From Odontocerum albicorne (Eukaryota > Arthropoda > Insecta > Trichoptera > Odontoceridae): DNA of 64,000 nucleotides. The stretch is taken from NCBI GenBank assembly GCA_949825065.1, contig OX463855.1, forward strand, positions 35,516,281 through 35,580,280, written 5' to 3'. Made by a program: the position numbers and the translations under genes. This document shows, piece by piece, positions 54,356 to 63,790 of the stretch (the first letter of the stretch is position 1; each line of letters opens with the position of its first letter). The notes beneath the pieces were generated by a model that saw only the letters and a list, made by a program, of their open reading frames with translations, ran no database searches and was not told the origin of the DNA.

Positions 54356-54477
54356 GTTCGGAGGGCAAGGAAGGGCGCGACCCTCCGGGGGTGCCGGACA
54401 TGACCCTCATGTCCGACATCACGGAGCACTCCATCAACGACAACCTCCGCAAGAGATATGAATACGACCGCATTTAC
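54356..54477 (+). CDS. myosin heavy chain exon, start of the motor domain
   Basis: An acceptor TATCTTTTCAG ends at 54355. The frame then reads SEGKEGRDPPGVPDM, TLMSDITEHSIN and DNLRKRYEYDRIY, and a donor GTATCC begins at 54478. In myosins this is the beginning of the head, just before the conserved YTYIGxVLxxVNP strand: the pattern MxLLSxITExSIxxNLKKRYxxDxIY is that of class I (Myo1e/f-like) myosins, although other unconventional classes share part of it. The exon is GC-rich against AT-rich flanks and has no stop. It starts with two bases of a split codon and ends at a codon boundary. The next exon was not found before 64000, so the following intron would exceed 9.5 kb. As an actin motor it would act at the cytoskeleton or membrane (family knowledge). 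A single exon does not fix the class. Confidence 0.85.
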
Positions 54478-54693
54478 GTATCCTTTTATACTACACCATT
54501 TAATACCATTTCCTCACAGCTTTTCTGATTTCAAGGTATGTGATGATTGTTTTATTACCAAAAGGACACGATCCACCGAAAGGCAGATTATTTTTACTAC
54601 TTTGCACTGATTTTTCGTGTTACGCAAAGAGGGCACTAGTTAGTTTATTCGTAAGGGAGAATATCAGCCGGGATTCGTCTCATAAAGCTAGGC

Positions 54694-54983
54694 CAGTGGT
54701 TCTTAACTTTTTAAGTCAGGGAACACTTTTGGTTATAAGAAAAAATTGCGAGGCACCAAAATCATCAAGGTCATAAAACTAACAATAAAAAATGCATGAA
54801 CATTACTTTTATTTATAAATAAAAATTAGAGCTTACAAAAAAAAACATAAAAAAATAAAACATTATTTTAAAAATATAACATAATATGTATATTATACAA
54901 CAATTCGTCAAACTTCGATCAAATGTTTCATATTTGACGGGGCACTTATAACATCCTCGCGAAGCATCGATTAAGAACCACTG
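54694..54983. mobile_element. hAT MITE in the intron after the myosin exon
   Basis: 290 bp; ends CAGTGGTTCTTAACTTTTT and GATTAAGAACCACTG; AGCTAGGC / TGCTTGGC on the sides is a likely decayed 8-bp duplication (6 of 8). Related in type to 31133-31443 but a different family inside. Confidence 0.8.
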
Positions 54984-55023
54984 TGCTTGGCGGTGCCGAG
55001 AATATATCCACAGTGTCACTCTG

Positions 55024-55990
55024 TTGGTTCAATATCTCTATGCCACGCGTGACTGAGTGTTTAGCCAAGATATTTGATCTGTAAGTTGATATGTAGAACA
55101 GTGGGTGATTTCTTACACAGCCAAGATTATTTTCTGATACTCGTATTTCTTGGCGTACCGAGAATATATCCACAGTTGATAAAACGCCTGTACTCAATTC
55201 TTACTGGAACCCAGATTTTTTTAAAAACAGTTTTCAGTCTAGTTTTCGCTTTAGCCTTCTTAAACATATTTCTGATTGATCGGCAGAGGTTGCCACGTGG
55301 CAATAATTCCACAAGGTTCTACTGTCCACAAAGAACGTGTTATACATGGTTAACTTGGTCTCTGCTATAGCAGCCAGGCGTGATTTGTTTAATAATAGTT
55401 TGTTCGATTAAAATTGCCCTTTGAATTGAACAGTGTTATTTATTTGGTTCAATATCTCGATATTTAGCGTTACTAAGTGTTTAGCTAAGATATTCCTTCT
55501 GCGTTGTTGGTATGTAGATTTGTTTCATAATACAATAGTTGATTCGAGTCCGGAGTCAGAGCGCTCTTGAAGAGAGTTTGCTATCTTAACGGCGCTTTAT
55601 ATAGTTGCCTTTTGAATTGAACAGTGTTATCTATTTGGTTCAATATCTCGATACCACGCGTGAGTGTTTAGCCATGATATTCGTTCTGGGTGATGAAGAA
55701 CAGAGGGTGATTCCTTGCACAGCTATATTTGTCATGGACATACTCGTATAAACTTAGTGCTTGTAGTATCGCAGGACAGTTAAAGCAATCTAGAAAAACC
55801 TTCAATAGGAATATAGCAATGGATTCTTGCATTCTTGTTTCGAGGTTTCTATAGTTACACACCGTGAGAAGTTCGAGATGGTGCGAATATTTCGGGTAAT
55901 CGCCCTTTGTTCTGTACCATAGATATCTGAGGATTTTTTGTATTTGTTCTATATTATTCTTATATTTGAGCTGGAATATCTTGGATATCA
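55024..55990 (-). pseudogene. Jockey-like RT C-terminus with partial duplications
   Basis: On the minus strand 55991-55668 reads QLKYKNNIEQIQKILRYLWY, TKGDYPKYSHHLELLTVCNY, RNLETRMQESIAIFLLKVF, CPAILQALSLY and ARNHPLFFI, the typical region after the RT core of Jockey/CR1 proteins. The terminal piece (CVRNHPLFYISTYRSNILAK, HSVTRGIEILN) recurs at 55140-55024 and about 55510-55440, so the end of the gene is present about three times. A small family B tail lies at about 55545-55610. Confidence 0.75.
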
Positions 55991-56192
55991 TTGGTCACTT
56001 ATCAGAGGCAGCTGTCATTAAAAATTGCCTCGGGCGTTTGAACTTGCTGAATCCGTTCGCTTGAGTATTTATTAAGTTGTCGGCACCTGTGTTCTAATAA
56101 TAACCCACATTCTTGCCAGTGTCTCGGATGTACTTCCAGAGCAGTTCTTCTTTCAGACTTTATTTCATCAGTACACAAGATACGATAAGATA

Positions 56193-56400
56193 AGATGACT
56201 TCCGTAGTCTAATTGTTAAGCTTCCTGTCTTCCAACTCAGGAATAGTGGGTTCGATTTACGTTAGAGCTGAGATATTTTTGAAGACAATTTATTTCAGCG
56301 TGGTTTTCACTAAAGACTTCCTTAACACCTTTCTGGTGGGTTAGAAAAATAAGCCTGTCAAATTATACTGTATACTATTAAATTGTAATACAATACAATA
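56193..56400 (+). mobile_element. tRNA-derived SINE (family 1)
   Basis: CTTCCGTAGTCTAATTGTTA (A-box region), GTGGGTTCGATTTAC (B box), TTTCAGCGTGGTTTTCACTA, then ACTGTATACTATTAAATTGT and an AATAC-rich tail. Confidence 0.75.
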
Positions 56401-56589
56401 AATAGTTTTAGTCGCGCATATCGCAAATGATATAGTGTCGAGTTTACGCAACTTTACAGCAGAACGTTTCTAAGATTTTTTGTAAATTAAAATAACGTGT
56501 ATAACAATCTATCGACAACTTCAAGTAATTTTTTTCTTCAAGAGAATTTTCAATAAATTTCGTTTAAACTCATTAATTTTAACACTTTT

Positions 56590-56815
56590 ACTGACGATCT
56601 CCGTAGGTTAGTTGGTTAAACATCTATCTTTCAACCTGGAGGTTGTGTTTTTCATTCCCGTTTGAATAATTTTTTTTTTGCAAAAAGAATTCCGGTCTGG
56701 TTTTTACTTAAGGCTTGTTAAACACCTTTCTGGTTGATATGAAGAGATTTTTATATGACAGTTAACCCATCACGTTGTACTCTACGAGTACACAACGAAA
56801 GTGCAATACAATACA
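56590..56815 (+). mobile_element. tRNA-derived SINE (family 1)
   Basis: GATCTCCGTAGGTTAGTTGG, degenerate B box TTTTTCATTCCCG, TTCCGGTCTGGTTTTTACTT, and tail ACACAACGAAAGTGCAATAC. Lies next to the previous SINE in the same orientation. Confidence 0.75.
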
Positions 56816-56822
56816 TCGTTTT

Positions 56823-57054
56823 AGGTGGTCGTTTCCCCCGTTTTGTGAACGTCGGCCGATGATTTTTTTTGTTTTCAGCAATTTAATTTCAATTATTATC
56901 ACTTTTGACTTCAAATTTAATTAATTTAAGCGATTGGCTATGAATATTCTTATTTTTCCGATTTTAAATCGCTCATTTTAACACGTGTATTGATGTGTAT
57001 TGAATACACAGCACCGGAACTGGTGGATTTTTTTAGCACAGGAAGGGAAGGGTT
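56823..57054. repeat. dispersed repeat, reverse match of 27073-27311
   Basis: Shares CGTTTTGTGAACGTCG, GACTTCAAATTTAATTAATT, GCGATTGGCTATGAATATTC and CAGCACCGGAAC with the reverse of 27073-27311. Confidence 0.85.
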
Positions 57055-57660
57055 AAACATTATTTAAATGTTTAGTTATATTTGAATTAACAATTACGTT
57101 TCTGAATACCCTGATAGTACTCTACGTCAGTGCTTCTCAAATGGATATCCGGTGGTATCCCAAGTAACAGTAGATCATAACATTTGTAACGTCTAATTAT
57201 TTACATATCGTATTTATTTGAATTCAATAAAACTCTATTTCCATCCATCCACCCCAACTTGGAAAAATTAAGTCGGCCCTGGGTGACACTGAAAGATATA
57301 CTGGTTCAAGAGAAGTTTGAGTAGATGTGCTTTATATCAGAATATCTCTTTTCGGATCCTCCTTAGATGATTGCTTCCAGGAAACTTGGCAGATGGGCCC
57401 ACCTGGTCCATTATCGATTCATCTCTTTTTAATCTCCAAACCTTTTATTTGTAAAACTCTCACTGACTCTGCCATATTGACTGAGATGATAAAAGGTTTC
57501 AATAAAAGAAAAAAAAACAACACTGATTTGTGTTGAGTGCATTTTTCAGTCATTTTGACGTGTATTTTTTTATTGTAAGTCATATTTTTATTGCGTAATA
57601 TGTAAGGAAATGCTGATTTTTATTTTTGGTTCAAGTTGATTTTTTTCGAGGAATATTTCA
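57055..57660. other. spacer with a possible hAT scrap
   Basis: CAGTGCTTCTCAAATGGATA at 57131 resembles a hAT end, with CACTG at 57287 but no duplication. Otherwise nothing recognised. Confidence 0.3.
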
Positions 57661-57679
57661 ATTGGATCAATATTTCTCT

Positions 57680-58335
57680 GACTCGGATATATGGGTGGCG
57701 TGTACAGCTTTAGAAAACACTTGAAGACAGCCTTCTTTTTTTATTTTTCTTCTTCCTGGCACTGTCCTTACTCATTGCTTAGGTAGGCTTTTGGGGTCGG
57801 CTCTTCTCGTTCTCAGGCTGTATGTTCTTCGGTTCTGGGTGTCGCTTTCATCTAGGCCGTTTCTCTGCAGGATTTTGGAGCATTGAGTTATCCAGGAGTT
57901 CTTTGGTCTTCCTCTGGACTGTTGTCGAGGAAGATTCACATACATTTCCTGATTTACCGTATGGTCTCCGTCTTATGTGCCCGTACCATCTCAGCTGTCG
58001 CTCTTCCAGCTTACTGTTTATGTCAGTGAATCCCAGACTACCACGAATACGTGAGCGCTTAATTCTTTATTTTAGTGATACTCCTGCCGACCACCTAAGC
58101 ATTCGCATTTCACACTTCAAAGCACTTGAAGACAGCCCTTTTAGGGAATTCTTCAAAATTTCTAATTGTGTAGTCTATTATAACTACACACATACACTAC
58201 ACTTGTTTCTATTACATTTCGGAAAATCTACAAAGGTTTCTTTGTAGTTCATCTCCCCTTGGTAAGTTTTTTGAGATTTTCTTACCAAATATGTTTTTCT
58301 TAACATATGCAGACGCGAGGAAGTTCCTAATTTAT
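57680..58335 (+). mobile_element. LINE family B 3' end, split by another LINE
   Basis: GATATATGGGTGGCGTGTAC and TTTAGAAAACACTTGAAGAC (FRKHLKT), then after the inserted LINE the 3' UTR with CTACAAAGGTTTCTTTGTAG and TTTTCTTACCAAATATG. Confidence 0.75.
57733..58122 (-). pseudogene. 5'-truncated LINE insertion with 15-bp target duplication
   Basis: CACTTGAAGACAGCC stands at 57718-57732 and again at 58123-58137. The minus strand reads CEMRMLRWSAGVSLK, a stop, RIKRSRIRGSLGFTDINSKL and ERQLRWYGHIRRRPYG, the RT tail pattern EMRMLRWxxGxTxxDRIRN ... RLRWYGHVxRR. The left end is an A-rich tail on the minus strand. Two stops. Confidence 0.85.
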
Positions 58336-58379
58336 TGGCAAACCGCTGCTTGCTGAAGTTGTCTCCCGCCTCCCTCCAC

Positions 58380-58555
58380 CCACAATCATTAACCCGAATT
58401 TTCATCGTTCGAAGCGTATATGTCAGTACCAGTTCGAACATAATCCAGTATTGTTTGTGCTCTCCTGATGATGAGGCGAAAACCTTGAAACAGGTAGGGT
58501 TATACCGTTATAAAAAGTGAAATAAATAGTGTTTGACTAAACGAATTATTAAAAA
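58380..58555 (+). mobile_element. Penelope-like 3' tail
   Basis: GTACCAGTTCGAACATAATC, CTCCTGATGATGAGGCGAAA, AACAGGTAGGGTTATACCGT and GAAATAAATAGTGTTTGACT, matching the tail of 15665-16195. Confidence 0.8.
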
Positions 58556-58759
58556 GTATACATATAAAAACAATGGAATAACAGAATTCCAGTCAAGGCC
58601 TTCAATAGATCAAAGAAATGCTGGAAAAAGACCCTCCTGAACTCAACATCCACATTTAAAATAAGCACCAAACCAGACATGGAGTTTCCCAATTGTTGTA
58701 TTCTTACGATTTATGAATTATAACGTGCAACCGTAGTTAACGAATTACTATTGGTACAT

Positions 58760-59109
58760 TGTGGGATGAATATTTTTGGTCTTTCTGTAGTGATGATGTG
58801 TGAGGAGTTGAATTTCGCAAGATGTTTCCTGTTGTAGTTGAGTGTCACTGTTTGTCAGGTTGATGAGAGCGTGCAACGGGGTTTTGTTTTTGTGTAATCA
58901 AAAATCGGAAAGAAGTATCGATTTATTTTTACATGCTAAATATCCTCAGTGAGATACAGGCAAAAGCCTAGTTTACTGGGGATACGACAAATGAAAGGCA
59001 ACACACCCAGATACATTAAAATTGTATGTCCAAATCAAATTACCTGTTGTTTTTTCGCAAATTGTGTATATTTCTTGTCATGTGTAATAATAAATAAATA
59101 AATAAATAA
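58760..59109 (+). mobile_element. LINE 3' UTR, inverted relative to 24403-24750
   Basis: GGTTGATGAGAGCGTGCAAC, GTTTTTGTGTAATCAAAAAT, GTGAGATACAGGCAAAAGCC, then CATGTGTAATAATAAATAAA. The tail at the right marks the plus strand. Confidence 0.75.
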
Positions 59110-59277
59110 AAATAAACATTTGAATTGTAAAAGGTTCCGTGTGTTTCTAGCAGGAGTATGGAAACTAATTTGAGCCAATATATCGGGGCTATCAATGATA
59201 TTGTAAGTAACCTTATGTAGAAACATCAAATCTAATATAACCTTTCTTTCAGATAGTTTTAGAAGGCGGGTGTACAT
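59110..59277 (-). pseudogene. LINE RT C-terminal fragment
   Basis: The minus strand reads LSERKVILDLMFLHKVTYN, IIDSPDILAQISFHTPARN, TRNLLQFKCLF, fitting SLxxRRxxxDLxFLYKxxxxxIDSPxLLxxIxFxxPxRxTR of Jockey/R1-type proteins. It abuts the tail of another LINE. Confidence 0.75.
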
Positions 59278-59369
59278 ATAATGTAACTATCATTCAATTA
59301 TATTAGAATCGATAAGATAGTTACGTGAACAAATTGTTGAGGGATACTGCAATACACTTCTTACGATGA

Positions 59370-59501
59370 GAATGAATATACCTACGTCACACACTGGCAC
59401 ACGTTTGATTGTATTGGTGAATTTATTCCCGATTTTCACAAAATATCTCTGATGTGACCGATAAGTGCTAATTATTATTAATATTATTTTTTTTCATTCA
59501 A
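59370..59501 (+). repeat. dispersed repeat, direct match of 27444-27577
   Basis: GAATGAATATACCTACGTCA, CGTTTGATTGTATTGGTGAA and GACCGATAAGTGCTAATTAT occur in both with very few changes. Confidence 0.9.
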
Positions 59502-59719
59502 TGCGTAAATGTATTACGGAGGAATACCTAAAATCTGAACCCAGTATTTATTATATTTATAGAGATATTAAAGTTTTTAGAAGCAATGTGTACTAGATAC
59601 ACATCACAGGGAAGGAAGTTTTAAGTATAGCATATAGTCAGTTCATTGTTTTTTTTCCATGGTTATACTCCATATTTAAATACATTTTCCGTATAAACTC
59701 GTATGAAAAGGTTGGAATT

Positions 59720-59980
59720 TTACATATATAAGTTCATTTGTTACTTAGTATACAGTTGACTATGTTTCCTATCACACCACGTCGATTATAACAAAATATG
59801 TGACCAAAATGTTGAGCAAAACTTTAATTCGCTTCTTACAAGTGACGAGTAGAGCATGCAGTTAGATTAATATTTTTTGTTATAGATTTTTGATTTTTGC
59901 ACATACAAGTTCATTTGTCACTTAGTATACCGTTGACTCTGTTTCCTACAGCAACATATTTCCTATAACCAGAAAAGTTA
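59720..59980 (+). repeat. two direct ~60-bp repeats 180 bp apart
   Basis: AAGTTCATTTGTTACTTAGT ... GTTGACTATGTTTCCTA near 59727 and again near 59906 with few changes. Confidence 0.8.
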
Positions 59981-60150
59981 TAGAGTCAAGTGGTTACTGT
60001 TTTTTTTTATGTACTGTTTGTACTGTATTTTTTTATGTAATGTTGGTCCAAACTTTAAATTAGTGTTTAATTATCTTTCAAACGAAATAAACAAACTAAC
60101 ATTTACATACATAGTGTTTACGCAAATTTTATATCCATTTGAATTTTATA

Positions 60151-61600
60151 CAGGGTGGTCCAGAATAAAGTTGGAAAAAATCAAAATATAACAATGGCTT
60201 GTTGTAATCAGCTTAACTGCAAACACGTAACAAAGGTTGAGAATGTATAGTTCTAATCAGCTTAACTGCAAACACGTTACAAAGGTTGAGAGTGTTTAGT
60301 TCTAATCAGCTTAACTGCAAACACGTAACAAAGGTTGAGAATGTATAGTTCTAATCAGCTTAACTGCAAACACGTTACAAAGGTTGAGAATGTTTAGTTC
60401 TAATCAGCTTAACTGCAAACACGTAACAAAGGTTGAGAATGTATTATTCTAATCAGCTTAACTGCTAACACGTAACAAAGGTTGAGAATGTCTAATTCCA
60501 ATCAGCTTAACTGCAAACACGTAAGAAAGGTTGTGAATGTATAGTTCTAATCAGCTTAACTGCAAATACGTTACAAAGGTTGAGAATGTTTAGTTCTAAT
60601 CAGCTTAACTGCAAACACGTAAGAAAGGTTGAGAATGTATAGTTCTAATCAGCTTAACTGCAAACACGTAACAAAGTTTGAGAATGTCTAATTCTAATCA
60701 GCTTAACCGCAAACACGTAACAAAGGTTGAGAATGTATAGTTCTAATCAGCTTAACTGCAAACACGTTACAAAGGTTGAGAATGTATAGTTCTAATCAGC
60801 TTAACTGCAAACACGTTACAAAGGTTGAGAATGTTTAGTTCTAATCAGCTTAACTGCAAACACGTTACAAAGGTTGAGGATGTCTAATTCTAATTAGCTT
60901 AACTGCAAACACGTAAGAAAGGTTGAGAATGTATAGTTCTAATCAGCTTAACTGCAAACACGTTACAAAGGTTGAGAATGTTTAGTTCTAATCAGCTTAA
61001 CTGCAAACACGTAACAAAGGTTGAGATTTTTTAAAAATACTGTCGAGATGACCACCAGCGTGTCGACAACATTCGTCTCATCTGGTTTGAAATATTTTAA
61101 ACATGCGCCTGTTTCTTTCCAAGGTATAGATTCGATCTCTTGACGAATGTTTTGTTCCAATTGCAGCGTAGTCATTGGATTATTTGCTATACTAGACTTT
61201 TTAGGTATCTTCACAAAAAAAAATCGAGTGGGGACAAACCAGGCCACACGATGTCACTCCTTCGAGATTTTTTTTTTTCGGGGAACTTTTCTCGGACCAC
61301 TTCCAAATTTTTATTGGATATCCTGTTGAAACCACACCCTCAAATTGTATCCCTAAAATTCTTATGGTGTTGTAGGGTATTTCAGTCTTGGGTTTTCATT
61401 GCACCAATAGCGGCAATTTCTCTTATTGACGATGTTATCCATATGGAAGTGTTATTCGTCTGAAGAGCATGTTGTTAAACCCGGAGCATGTTGTTAAAAC
61501 TGTTCAAACGTTTTAGTCACGAAATCCTACGAAATCCCAAGCGATAAAATTCGCTGGAAGGTGGTACACGACATCACTAATACTGACGAATGTTTGCGGG
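60151..61600 (-). pseudogene. Tc1/mariner (IS630-like) transposase remnant with expanded 3' region
   Basis: Same family as 960-1700. The minus strand shows HFHMDNIVNKRNCRYW (about 61455-61400), GVWFQQD (about 61340), PGLSPLDFFL (about 61230, holding the last catalytic-region aspartate) and TTLQLEQNIRQEIESIPWKE (about 61175-61115), with stops and shifts between. CAGGGTGGTCCAGAATAAAG preceded by TA at 60151 is the likely terminal repeat. The 49-bp array fills the space between transposase end and terminal repeat. The other end was not found. Confidence 0.75.
60196..61027 (+). repeat. 49-bp minisatellite, 17 copies
   Basis: TCTAATCAGCTTAACTGCAA then ACACGTTACAAAGGTTGAGAATGT-type sequence every 49 bp (60211, 60260, 60309 ...). 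Units alternate GTAAC/TATAG and GTTAC/TTTAG forms, giving partial 98-bp periodicity. Confidence 0.97.
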
Positions 61601-61882
61601 TTGTTAGCGTTGGATCGGTGTGCACAGATTCATTGACTTGTTCTATATTTTGCACTGTTCGAGAAGTTCGTGGGCGACTTTGGGGTCGAAATTTAAGCGT
61701 GGAACCATTCTCTTCAAATATTTTACTCCTTTGCTTAATTAAGTCGGTGCTGGGATACTGTCTAACACTGTGTAATTGCTACTTAACTTGAAACAACCGT
61801 CTTAACAGTTACGAATGCACCGTTGTTTTCGTAAAACGTTCGGAGGCAAAACACGCGCTGTTTATATTTAAAGTGACCCCTC

Positions 61883-62140
61883 ATGGCGACTAAAACTACC
61901 AAAACGAATCGATCACATACGCCTTCTCCCTTTATGCGTTCTCGAGTAATAAAAGAAACAAAAGCGCAATTTATTTTAGACCATTCTGTATATTCCCAAA
62001 TTGACGCGAAAATTGATATTCAAATTGAACCCAATCTGAAACTTCCTGTTGTAATAGGTCAACCGGAAATGGATGTTGACTCGGACTATTTCCGTTTCGT
62101 CCAATATCATCTCTTTTTTTCGTATTATTTGATCGTTTAA
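61883..62140 (+). CDS. unassigned small ORF, 85 codons
   Basis: An ATG preceded directly by an in-frame TGA opens MATKTTKTNRSHTPSPFMRS, then RVIKETKAQFILDHSVYSQI and PNLKLPVVIGQPEMDVDSDY. The composition (charged, few rare residues until the hydrophobic end) is more protein-like than most short frames here, and TTTATATTTAAA lies about 20 bp upstream. The last 15 residues look like read-through, so a splice donor before them is possible. No family recognised; it may be an old element gene. Confidence 0.25.
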   Translation: MATKTTKTNRSHTPSPFMRSRVIKETKAQFILDHSVYSQIDAKIDIQIEPNLKLPVVIGQPEMDVDSDYFRFVQYHLFFSYYLIV

Positions 62141-62265
62141 ATTGCTATAAAATTTATTATATGTATTCTACAAAACATAAACTAGATTGTGATAAATTTG
62201 AAACAAAACTACACTAGACTCGCATATTATACGTGTACAATATACTGCAGAGGGGTTCAATGAAG

Positions 62266-62365
62266 TTGTCGGTGTCCGTAGTCTAACAGTCAGTACTCAC
62301 GCTAAGCAAGCGGGCGCCCCGGGTTCGATTCCTAGCGGATTTACTTTCCGACCGGTTTTACTCTT
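62266..62365 (+). mobile_element. tRNA-derived SINE head
   Basis: TGTCCGTAGTCTAACAGTCA (A box) and CCGGGTTCGATTCCTAGCGG (perfect B box). No matching 3' acceptor strand, so a SINE rather than a tRNA gene. Confidence 0.7.
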
Positions 62366-63450
62366 AAACCGTTTTTCATCTTAATTTAATATGTAATTTT
62401 TATTCCAGGTGTACCCAACCAGTGGATCGCGATCTTACCATTACATATACTACAATACAAAAATATTATTTTAGTCGATTCTTATAAGACATATGACGAA
62501 CTGAAAAAGTTAAATTAGTTGTGTTTTAAACGTGAAATGTAAGCATGAGAGTCCAGTGCGTTACCGAACGACCATGCACCGTACGCAATATAGTGTAGCT
62601 CACCATATAGGAAGACTCAGTGGGTGTTGAAATTCGCAGTGATATGCTCAAACATATATAGAGGGGAAGAATATTAAATATCCTATTTTATTTTTTATAT
62701 TCTATAGTTTTATATTACCCTCTTCAGACCTGACGTCCATTAAAATGGATAAACAGTACATATACACTTTGTAAACAATTTTGTGGTATATTTCTGTTTC
62801 CAATGATGAAGTGATGTTGAAGTGATACAAATTTAAATGTAGGATACTATATTATCGACCTTGAACGTTTTGGGCGCCATCTATCTAAGCGAACACGACA
62901 TAATGTTGCATTTAGTTTACATAATATATTACACACATAACCAGCATTTGTTTTTTTTAAACCATGGAATAAATTCAGGTGTAAAAATCAGAAAAAAAAA
63001 CATCCAATTAATTCAACTGTAACGTTAAAAGTCCTGGAGATTTTCAATGTGGTGAATTAATGGTATTTTTCTCAGTCCAATTACTGACAGAATGGCGTTA
63101 AATTAAATTTTCAATTTCCTCCTCCCTTCGGACTCCGCAAAATCTCATATCCTCGCGAGGCAACTCTTTCCTTTTCCCGTTTTAACTTGATTTGCAATCT
63201 GCTGCAGTGGCTTCATTCTCTGAATTAAATACTTACTTAGTTGATTAAAAAAACAAATTCATTTATGATAATCAAATGCAGACGGAGTCGAGGAATGCAT
63301 ATTTGCAGTTTTAATCGCTTAAAACTCTATTATCTAATATCTATTTATTTCTCTAGCGCCTTTTGATGATTGAAGTAACTTCAAAATTGTGCCACGGCTC
63401 CCCTTGTGTATCTAAAACCAAACTATTTGGCTATTCTTTGGTCATGAGAT
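62366..63450. other. spacer with minor scraps
   Basis: CAGGTGTACCCAACCAGTGG at 62407 resembles a hAT end. 62545-62575 is a reversed piece of SINE family 2. The rest is AT-rich and unrecognised. Confidence 0.35.
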
Positions 63451-63457
63451 ATTTAAT

Positions 63458-63790
63458 GGCAAATTCAATATTTTATCTTCGTCCTGTTGTAATTAAGTGC
63501 AAACTTCAATCTTGCCCCTTCACCTTGTTGCAAATAATGGTAAACTTCAATCTTGTCCCTTCCCCCAATTGCAATTGATGGCAAACTTCAATGTTGTCAT
63601 TTTGCCATGTTGCAATTAATGGCAAACTTCAAACTTGTTCTTTTGCTCTGTATCAATTAATGGCAAATTTAAAATTATCATTTAGCCCTGTTATAATTAA
63701 TGGCAAACTTAAGTTTTTTTCGCCCAGTTACAATTAATGGCAAACTTAATTTTTGTCCCTTTCGCCCTGTTGCAATTTATGGCAAATCCA
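63458..63790 (+). repeat. diverged ~41-bp tandem repeat, ~8 copies
   Basis: TTGCAATTAATGGCAAACTT with a variable TTGTCCCTTTCGCCCTG-type linker recurs at 37-42 bp steps (63581, 63622, 63663, 63703 ...). It ends against a reversed family A copy. Confidence 0.9.

Noticed and set aside
57131..57291. Possible hAT MITE with CAGTG/CACTG ends
   Set aside because: Only five terminal bases match and no 8-bp duplication is present.
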